Source: Marthasterias glacialis
Lineage: Eukaryota > Echinodermata > Asteroidea > Forcipulatida > Asteriidae
Assembly (NCBI GenBank): GCA_911728455.2
Contig: OU452219.1
Location: 6,260,320-6,324,319, forward strand
Length of the DNA stretch: 64,000 nucleotides
Direction: 5' to 3'
Of this stretch, positions 55,237 to 64,000 are shown in pieces; within the stretch, counting starts at the first letter, position 1, and every line of letters starts with the position of its first letter. The position numbers were made by a program, and so were the translations under genes. The notes under the pieces were generated by a model. That model was not told where the DNA came from, did no database searches, and was given only the letters and a program-made list of their open reading frames with translations.

Positions 55237-56045
55237 TAGTTTGACATGTTTAGAGACAATATACAGGATTGGTAGAGCTGACAAAACAGGTGATGCACCA
55301 TGCATAAAATAACAAACACGCGGAAGTTTGAGCTCGGTCATCTGGGTCACGAGAAAATAGTGAAAAACCGATTCCGTTTTTCATCAAATCGTTTGAATTT
55401 ACCGGCTTGCAAATTTGTCCGAAGAGATTTTTGAATACCGCCACCGTACCGTGCGCAAAAAACTGGAAATCGCCCACTACCGCCTTATCTGAAATACAAC
55501 GATTCGATCAAAAGTTGTCGATAACTTTACCAGCGTGCACCTCGTACCATGCTTAAACGCGTGCGTCTCCATATAACTGTATTGCGCGTAAAAATAGACC
55601 TTATGTACATGACGTCATTGGCGCCCTCGCCTAGAGGCCCAAAGGAGGCTGTTCATTTGCCAATCCTGTGCGCCGTGCGTTTTTGATGAACCCGATCTTC
55701 GTAGCTTGTTCCTCCATAAAATGACTGATGATGTTTTGAATAAACTTGTTTAAACATGGAACTTTGCTCCGTTCACTACTATAATCATGTCGACACAGCC
55801 CCTTTAATTTAAGAATACACAAGTTATTGTTTCTTCACTTTTTACTTACTGCACGATACTTTATTAGGCATACTGCAATATACACATGACGTATTGAGTC
55901 ATGATGTGTAATCAATCCCGAACAATGCAATATGGTGAAAACAGAAAAAATGAAATAAACGTTACAAAAAACGTGTATATTCAATCAAATTTCTGTGAAA
56001 GAAATCATGGCATCTAATGACAGTAATGGTCAGTGACATGTTTAC

Positions 56046-56153
56046 TTGGGTGAATCCAGCATTTTCAGAGTCGACATAAATTCCAAAATACGAATCACAG
56101 GTCCAATCAGATTCAAATCTAAGTTGCTGTACAAAATTGAAAGTAGTACAACG
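56046..56153 (-). CDS. Probable upstream exon of the secreted-type protein gene
   Basis: 36 codons between an ACTGTCAG acceptor and a GTAAAC donor, phase 0 at both ends: RCTTFNFVQQLRFESDWTCD then SYFGIYVDSENAGFTQ. The phase does not join exon A directly (which needs one carried base), so an intermediate exon is missing or this belongs to another gene. An in-frame ATG upstream (56195) with a hydrophobic run could be read as a signal peptide but lies next to a poly-A tract, so I do not rely on it. Confidence 0.45.
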
Positions 56154-56189
56154 CTGACAGTGTAAAATTGTTACCAATAAACAAATGCA

Positions 56190-56224
56190 AGAAGACATTT
56201 TTTTTTTTTTTTTTTTTTTAAGCA
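56190..56224. repeat. Poly-T/poly-A tract
   Basis: Homopolymer of about 21 T, possibly the tail of a retroposon. Confidence 0.85.
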
Positions 56225-57077
56225 ATGCAATAACAACAAGGTGTTATTTTTGTACCCAACATTGGGACCGACAAAAACAAAATACGGTTGAAAAAAGCAC
56301 GATCGCGATCCAAATTCTTATCGCGATCCCAATTCTCATTTTGGAATCTGTAACAGTCGATTGCAACACGGAATTTAGCTCGGGTCTGGATCTGTGCCTT
56401 AGTTAATAAATCCCCCTAAACAAGCAGTGTGCGAATCAAAAACTGTACAAATTCACATGAACAAAAAAAACCTAAGCTCTAAACCAAAACCTTTTCTCTT
56501 TTTTTTTTAAATTATAGTATCAAGTCGATTCTGGATCTGCCCTAATTTTTTCCCCACAGTTGTTGTATCTTTCCAAATAAATTTTCAGTTGGAATCTAAT
56601 GTCTTCATCATTCCCATCATTACCAAAATTATACGTGCAGTACAGCTTTATAAAGACATTATGATTGTGGTTTTTTAGGTTGCTGACAATGAGAACCAAC
56701 TCAGAACCAATGTCCATTATCCTTCAACGTGCACTCCGAAGAGAACTTATTATTATAAAAATTGATGTTGGAGATGAAAATCCAGGTCAACACAATCGCC
56801 CGGCCAAACACAGTGCTTCAATTCTTCATCTTGTAAACAGCATAATCACCTCGGTGCTGGAGTACGTTGAGTGAATACGAGCTGTGCTGTCCACAAAATA
56901 CGATCCACTTATCCTGATCCATTCAACCATGGTTGGCCTAAATAACCAAACAGTTTATACTAGCCCTTTTGTGTAGATTTATTATATTTTTAGTGTATCT
57001 CACCATTTACTTTATTTATTGATTATAATTTCATTTTATTATTGATGTATTTATTTTCTTATATAGTTATTTATTTA

Positions 57078-57593
57078 TGTAAGGAACCCAAGTGCGCCCT
57101 TAGTGTTCAAGTTAGTGTGTGATCTAACTTCGTGATTTACATATTAACAATAACAAGTTAAAAATTGTGTCTGCGACTTTTAGACTCGCTCTCTTTTCTG
57201 TTAGCTTTCTGATTTCTGTTGGTAATTCTCTCTATTTTGTAGGGACTAGTGTTATTAACGTGAGAGGGTTAGCCTTAAGGAAATTCCCTGTGAACAGATT
57301 GTCTTGCTACTGATCATTTCATCAGAGAAAAAAAAATCGTGTTTTTTGGAGACTATCGTTTCTTGTAAATTTGTATTACGGTAGCGTGTAGCAAGCCACG
57401 TTTTGACCCTTGACCTTCACATTGCACTTGTACTTCGTTGCATAGAATTTACTGTGTGAGTTGTGACTGTGCTGTGCTATTGTGCACTGTTACTACGTTA
57501 TTGTGAGCATTAATTAAACTTGTTCCATCATCTCTTTTACATTTGTTGTGCATTTTGTTTGTAAGTATTTGTTGAATGCTCGTCCTTTTTACA
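57078..57593 (+). mobile_element. Possible LTR, solo or 5', of a Gypsy-like element
   Basis: A 516-base segment begins TGTAAGGAACC and ends CCTTTTTACA, giving TG...CA ends with a TGTA/TACA palindrome. Two bases later comes TGGCGTCGTAGACAGGATT, a primer-binding-site-like phrase seen after many LTRs. No gag/pol similarity follows and no second LTR was found, so this is tentative. Confidence 0.35.
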
Positions 57594-60300
57594 AATGGCG
57601 TCGTAGACAGGATTGAGCATCCCGTCATTTTTTCATTAATTAGATTTATTTGCACCTCTTCAACTTGGAGTTGATTTTTTTAAGATGTCTGTTTTACCCG
57701 GATATGTCGTGCTGGACTTAAAATTTTCTCCCATAAGAGAACCTACTACGTGTTTAATTTCGCGCTTTTTTTTACTGAATTGTCGCGAACGAGGGATGTG
57801 ATGGTCACCATCTAGTCTTTGCCCTTCCTACATCGACGTGAGGACTTCGTCAACAGATACATATTTTGTTATATCACATTTTGTTCAACTTTCACTGTTA
57901 ACTTCTATTTCTAGAATTGTATTTAATGTTTGACCAGTTTTATATCCAAACTGTTTTATCTGTTTGGTTTTAAGCAGTTTTGCCAAATGTGGATCTTCTT
58001 AAGTTTCAGTAGAAACAGATTTGTAGAGCCATAATATAGGCCTGTGCTTGGGATTGGGTGTTTTTAAGTCAAATACATTTATTGTTGCACACAACTTTAG
58101 GTTTGTAGTTAACTGCATTATATATTATATTTTGCACCAGTGTGAAAGGTGTATTTTGTATGACTTCTTGTGTATTTCAAACGTCTTGGCATATTATTGT
58201 GTGAGTTTTAAGTCTTTTTAAGACTATGCATGTTAGTTGGAGGTTTTTGTATTGCAATTGCACTTTTTGGTCTACAGTGTGGTTAGACAATAATGGACTT
58301 GTGTTGATATTTCAGTTTGTTTGCACACTGCTTTTGTAGGTCAATGATTTGGCCTCATTTTGTATTTTGACAAGTGATATTATTGTGTATGTACATTGCT
58401 AAGTAATTTATTCCAACAATGTCTTTGCCAGATTCTATTTTGAAGTCACATAGTGCGTTAGCTGAGACCATAGTTAGTGCATTCGCAAGTATTTTGTGTG
58501 AAGATGATGAAGATGTATGTCCCGTAAGAAGTAATGTGTAGTCAATAGCATTGAAGCTACATTGAATAATGGGTTCACTGCCATTTTGAAGCTTTTCGAA
58601 AAGCCGAATGTAGACAGAGTTGATAAATTACAGTCACCTGACACAGTTACTTTTCCTCCTGCAATTTCTTGTGAGGAAGATGTATTTTTTGAGGAGGCTA
58701 AAATGCTTAATATAATTAAGCCAGTTATTACAGTTGTTAATGTTTCTAGTGTAGAGGTGGCAGGAGAAGTTAGTATCTCTCCAACTGTGAGTGTTTTAGT
58801 GATAGCCACCATATCAGCATAAACGGTCACTCGTTTGGTTTGCCAGATGGCAAAGCCAGAGAAAAAGTAGGGAAGTCTCTCTTGCATTTGGGGATTGTGA
58901 TTTATTTGGACATGTATGTACCTGTATTGGCAGTAGTGGTGACCATTGGTAGGTCCACAGTATATTTTATCTGGGGTCTATGGCCAAATGCCATAACTTA
59001 ATTTGCTCATTTTCATCGATGCCAAACTATAATGTTAAAAGAGGAACGCCTGTTTCAAAAAGAAAAACACTTTGAAGCGGGATGAGGTCTCTTACGTCTC
59101 TTACAGGAATTCCGTACCTTGCTGGTTTAAGCTCAAGCTGCCTCAGAAGCTGTACATATCTTTTGGTGTTTGCTCTTTAAAAATAAGAGAAAGGATTCTT
59201 TCCACACCATTGATTCATTTTCATTGTATAAATTTTGAGGTTCCCTTTGTAGTTTTTGGACTTTTTGAGATCTTTATGGTCACTACTTGACGCTCATATT
59301 TTGTATTCCACCGTTGTATTATGTTCTACAACTATTACATGCCTTTTACTTTTTGAGTATTTTGCACGATGAATGTGCCTGTATGTGTATTTACTTTTGG
59401 ATCTCTAAATTTTCATGATTAGGCAGATATTTTGTTCAGGTTTATATGCTGATTTATCAGAGGTTGGTTCATGGAGTTGTGGCATGTTGTGTATTTATCT
59501 TTCACTAGTTTTGTTGGGTGGGAATATGATGTCTTTTTGTTTGCATTTCCAAATTTATTCCCTAAGAACGTGTTGTGACGGGATTTTGGGATCCTAATTT
59601 TAGTGATAGTTGCTAAGTGAAATAGTTTTGTCAGCAATGTTGTATAGTTTGGTGTATTCCAAGTAGTTGTACTCACCAATTTATGGGATATTTTTATGTA
59701 ACCTTTCAGAGTGAGACTTTTGTCTGACACTTTCACCATGCAAGCTGCCATTTATAGGACCATTTTCAGGAAAATCTTGTATTGCATTAAATTCCCTACT
59801 CCAATATTGTAGTCGCCCTATAAGTACTATTAGCGACGGGTTTTGCTCCTTAACTATGGGTAGAATTATTGTACCTGTTTCCTAGCCTGATATGGTTTAT
59901 CGAGGCATTTTGAAATTGGTTGTTGTCTAACTAGGTTTTTGTTCTCGCAGTGTGGGTGAGACTTTTTATATTCTACCATGCTTTTTGCCTGGGGTGTACT
60001 TATTTTATTTGTGATTGATAATTGTCGTATTGCTTTTGCAAGAGAAGTATGTTGCCAAATGGCAACCATTTAAACATTTATCTCCATTGTAAGCTTTCTT
60101 ACTAAGCCTTGTGTAGAACTAGAATCAGCCGTTTTGCCTGACTGTTCAGATCCAAACGTTCATTCAACATATGATTATTATTTTTAGTTAACTCAACTGT
60201 TCATTCTTTTTTTTCGTATAAAGAGTGAGAGGCTGTTATGCTCACCTGGGTGACAGGATCACGTGTTTGCTACCTTGTAGTGTTATTCATTTGCATTTAA

Positions 60301-60528
60301 AGGGGCTGTGTCGTCATGATCGTAGTCTGCCTGTTTCTGGGCCCAGAAACATGAACTCTCACCCAGTTACTGTACGCGCCCGCGTTGACTATCATAATCA
60401 CAAAGGGCGCCGTCTTTATTATTCTGTGATGTGACCGCTACTCGCGTGCGTGTGCGTGCAATAACAGGTTGAGCGGTCATAAGTCAGTCTAGCCACAGAC
60501 TCGCTGTGATCATGACGACACAGCCCCT
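60301..60528. mobile_element. TTAA MITE with AGGGGCTGTGTCGTCATGAT ends
   Basis: 228 bases flanked by TTAA (60297-60300, 60529-60532). AGGGGCTGTGTCGTCATGAT(C) is exactly inverted at the right end, and the inverted similarity continues at AGTCTG/CAGACT. The interior CATAATCACAAAGGGCGCC is shared with 26310-26446. A right end of the same family is at 55783-55807. Confidence 0.88.
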
Positions 60529-61079
60529 TTAAAGTGAATCTATTTTTCACCATGCTGGTTTATTTAAGTCTTATTTTACATGTTTTTTCCAATTTAAAAT
60601 TTGGATCTTTATACTTTTGGATTTTTTTTTGACAGACATTTGGGTCTCTATTCAGGGTCATCTTTATGTGAACGTACTCTTGGAGTGTCCTTGCCATAAC
60701 ATTTCTCCAAGGCCTTGCAGAACATATGGCATTTTGGTATTATGTACCAATCACTATGGGCTGGAAGTTATATATGTTGTTTACACATCAATTTGAATTT
60801 GGATTACCGTACGTACGTTTAGTGACGGGTTGGTTCAGCATTGAGTGTCTGGCAGTTATATTCCATTGGCTTCTCAATTCCTATTTTATGGCCCTATTTA
60901 CTTTTAGTGATGGGTGTTGCTCCTATTAGTGTAACTGTTTAATAGGCGTATAGTTGATTAATCAGCATCTTTAATCCCTTACATGTACTAGGATGTAATT
61001 ATAGTTGGTAGTGTATGTTCAGCTCTGTGTTCTCATGTGTATGAGACAGTTTGCTTGACATCTTTTTAGGCTTTCAGTC

Positions 61080-61405
61080 TCATGTGGGATGCACAGACCA
61101 AGATATTTGTAACAACCCAACCTGTATAGGATGGAAAATTGTCAGCTCACTTCGTTGTTTCATTTGCGAGAAAACGGTAAAAATGCATTCAGCTTGTATT
61201 ACGCATTCATATCATTAGACAGAGTTTTCGTCTCACCGAGACGAAAACAAATTCGTGATCTTATTTCATTTATTATTAAATAAAAATAACACTTCAGGCA
61301 TAACTATTTCAAGGAAAGTTTTCTACAATCCTTATCTTTATACCATGTAAGGTAAATCTGTGAACATTCATGTTTTTCGTCTTACCAATGTTGAGCTGGG
61401 GCTGT
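61080..61405. mobile_element. CCCCAGCTCAAC-family MITE, copy 3, inverted and partial
   Basis: Reverse-oriented homologue of 40482-40846. It carries GTCAGCTCACTTCGTTGTTTC, GAGTTTTCGTCTCACCGAGA and the terminal CCAATGTTGAGCTGGGGCT. The other terminus is lost. Confidence 0.75.
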
Positions 61406-63885
61406 TATGCTTATTAATGGCTGTAAACGCTGTAAAAGCAAAATACTTTTAACAAAACAGCGAAGAAAATCAGACTTTACCTTAGTTTCCGGTTATTCAG
61501 CGGCGTATTAAAGGCACTTTTACCAAATGAAAGTAACAGTGCCATGACATGGGACTCACTTACTACATAAGGGGGTTATGGGGCAAAAACCCCGAACGCT
61601 CATGAGGTTTTTAAGTAATTCCAAGGTTAAAATGACCCTCAGATGCCGAGCATTAGACGACTAATATTAGAAATGCAAGCTTTGAAAACCGTAATCTTTT
61701 TGCGAATCCCCTGATGGAGTGTTTGGACAAACTCTAATGAGGGTCCAGGGGGCGAAGCCCCCAGACGCTCTAAGATTTCAAGTATTTTCAGGGACCGTCA
61801 AGTTACCGACTTCTGGACTCGGGACTAATGTCAAGCTCGACTAAGGTCGGCGCAAAAGCGATGCGCTATCCTGATCGTAAGTGTGACGTTATTCCACTGT
61901 AAGCCACGCCCACTTCATCAGTCAAACTGGCTCCAACCGATTGCGAGAAGCCCTTAGGCATTGCATTGAGATATTTTTTTGTATGAGGATTAACGAAATA
62001 AGGTCTAATAATTGGAATAAAAATAAAATAATGTCCAAGGTTTTCGCATCAGATACTTTAAAGGCTGATGTTGGTCCTTTTAATCACAGCTGAAAGGAAA
62101 GTATTCTCGGTGCCCATCAGTTGGCTTTGTGAGGAGCTCAAGATATGTCACACATTTTACATTGTTAAGGTGTATAACATAATCACAAAAATGATTTAGA
62201 AGGTAAGAAAACAAATCTATTAATAACTATTCAAGTTACAAATTTTGACATTTAGGTCTTTTAAAAAAAGAGCTAGAACCATTTATGAGACTCCAAAATG
62301 CCATAAAAAACACACAATTAGTTGTAACCATGGCAACGGGCTACATTTATATTTTATTTCCCTGATCCCTTAGTACTTTCATTCCACAAGGTAAGCCTAT
62401 ACAAGATTAATCTTTTCACTTTTGTCTTCCCATCACTAGGTATAAAAAATTCATTTTTCACCCGTAGTGAAATGAAATGCACTTTTTCTTCATATCATTA
62501 TAATGTTTGGGCAGTACTGCATGCCACAAGAGGATGATTTTCTCACCAGACATGAAAAGACCAATTATCTTGGCCCTGATCACATCCGAAATGAAATAAT
62601 TCTGAGACCCCTAGTTGACATTTTGAAGGGCAGAAATGAGAAATTCTATATAAACATGGCTTAACTTGCTTAAAGACAGCATAAGGGTTATTATTTAAAA
62701 CATTATTTTGCTCAAGTATTGCAAAGATGTTCCTTTGCAATGACGTTGGTTTTGTGACAAAACTTTGCATTTTCGTTGGCTTTTTAACAATGTGCTACAA
62801 AAAAAATCGTCCTTGAGACCCAAAAATGACCAACCCATAAAATGACCCGTTACCATGGCAACGGGCCGTACAGACATTTTAAGATTTTTTTTATTACTTG
62901 CTCACCACTTTATTCTTCGAGTTAGAACGGCAAATATTTTCGATATTTTTGATATTCTCAACAGAGACAAGATTTGTTTCCTTCCTGAGATTAAAATTAG
63001 GTCAGTTTGCCCTAATTAGAACATACAAAAAGGGAAGTTAATGTTTGATCATTTTATAGTCACTGACCAGCCCAAACCGCCACGAAGCTAAAAACTGTAA
63101 TAAGCGGTCGCAAGGAAAGCTCAGCAGCTTGTGTTTGGGAGTGAAAAAATTCTTAATGATAATTGATTATAATTTTTAGTGTAAATAGTTTCATTACGTT
63201 GGGCAATTCAAAGTCAAGCTGCTGTAAACTTAATAGCTCATTTTTCTCCTCCCTGCACAGTTGACATGTGAGCGATAAGAAATTCTCTCTTACCAACGAT
63301 AACTGCTGGATGTTGCGAAGGTGACTCATAACCAGAATCTTACTTGGTAAAAACTCACTAATTTCACCGGATTAACATTCCATGGCCGCGTACAATTTTT
63401 GACGGTAGGTTTTGGACGTCAGATATTCCGCATAAATCCGTCCATTTCGTGAAATAATTCAGCTCTCAACATTAAACATTTTTTCTGCAATATTTAATTA
63501 TTGACATCACAGTAATTCATCACGTAAACCCAGTACGCGTGCGTTTGCGCATCACTGTACATTGACCGCAAGCACTTTGTTTTTCTGCACCTCAAATTCC
63601 AAATATTTCCAAATATTTTTTTAAGGATTCTCTTTTTTGGAATCTATTCAAACATACACGAAATTCCCCATTGAAAATCATTCCGACGGTCGCAATTTAG
63701 GACTGCAGAAAAAACGGACCACACAGCACTAATAATACGGACGAAATACGTGCGACCGTCCTGCGCCAACAACACGGTAGGTGTGCGTAGGCGTGTTTGA
63801 GAGAACGAATAAAACGGAAATTTTCCGTCTCTGAACCCTCATTGTTATCCAGTATTCTTAGGAAGAGTCCTCCTGTATTAAAACC

Positions 63886-63976
63886 ACGACTCCCTCGGTG
63901 ATCCCCGGCGCGTTCTGACTTCCAGAGGCAAAGCCGAGGGAAAATAGAACGCTAAGGGAATTACCGAGGGAGTCGT
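63886..63976. repeat. Inverted repeat, about 30-bp arms
   Basis: ACGACTCCCTCGGTGATCCC and GGAATTACCGAGGGAGTCGT are inverted with few mismatches, followed by GCGTTCT / AGAACGC. Small palindromic repeat. Confidence 0.75.
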
Positions 63977-64000
63977 ATCCATAGCACGAGTAAAAGCAGT

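Larger units (their letters stand above)
57594..64000. other. T-rich region without supported genes, several MITEs
   Basis: An open frame at 58419-58541 (MSLPDSILKSHSALAETIVS) and the one at 58562-58822 have coding-like composition but no recognised family. They may be remnants of the element whose LTR-like end is at 57078-57593. The remainder holds MITEs (60301-60528, 61080-61405), a terminal inverted repeat (63886-63976) and unique AT-rich DNA. Confidence 0.45.

Overview
The window reads as nuclear DNA of a marine invertebrate, probably a deuterostome such as an echinoderm or a relative. The reasons are short phase-consistent exons with GT-AG introns, a patatin/EF-hand phospholipase of a type I associate with such animals, Ngaro-type tyrosine-recombinase retrotransposons, tRNA-derived SINEs and many small inverted-repeat elements. 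The species cannot be named from the sequence. The window is mostly intron, intergenic DNA and transposons. Most long open frames outside the genes listed here are chance frames or repeats.

Main host gene (minus strand, about 35.9 kb down to 4.0 kb): a patatin-like phospholipase with two EF-hands. Eleven exons could be placed with consistent phases: a first coding exon carrying the GGGNKG oxyanion loop (31642-31379), then exons at 25852-25705 (GASAG nucleophile), 24932-24796, 24503-24368, 23599-23498 (DGG catalytic Asp), 10886-10756, 10623-10517, 9430-9274 (EF-hand 1), 6582-6478 with 5812-5654 (EF-hand 2, split by an intron), and 4103-4008. The last exon was not found. A second homologous first exon with its own ATG lies upstream at 35920-35660, so the gene has either two alternative first exons or a partial tandem duplication.

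Retrotransposons (11.2-22.0 kb): the intron between the DGG exon and exon 6 holds a complete Ngaro element (11232-21974; split direct repeats A1, B1, A2, B2). A second, different Ngaro (14549-20175) with its own full set of split repeats is inserted inside the first one's tyrosine-recombinase gene. Repeat pairs are identical by eye within each element and most ORFs are open, so both insertions look young. The outer element has a fused gag-RT-RNase H ORF. The inner one has separate gag and RT-RNase H ORFs.

36-53 kb and 57-64 kb contain no host gene I can support. They hold a piggyBac-like TTAA element with its empty site preserved in a neighbouring duplicate, several TTAA MITE families (one nested in another MITE), a foldback-like family with an internal GCGACGG minisatellite and a perfect 33-bp-arm hairpin, tRNA-type SINEs, a possible LTR and degenerate LINE fragments. 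A second host gene on the minus strand (about 56.2-53.1 kb) is represented by two strong exons and one probable exon of an extracellular-looking protein of unknown function.
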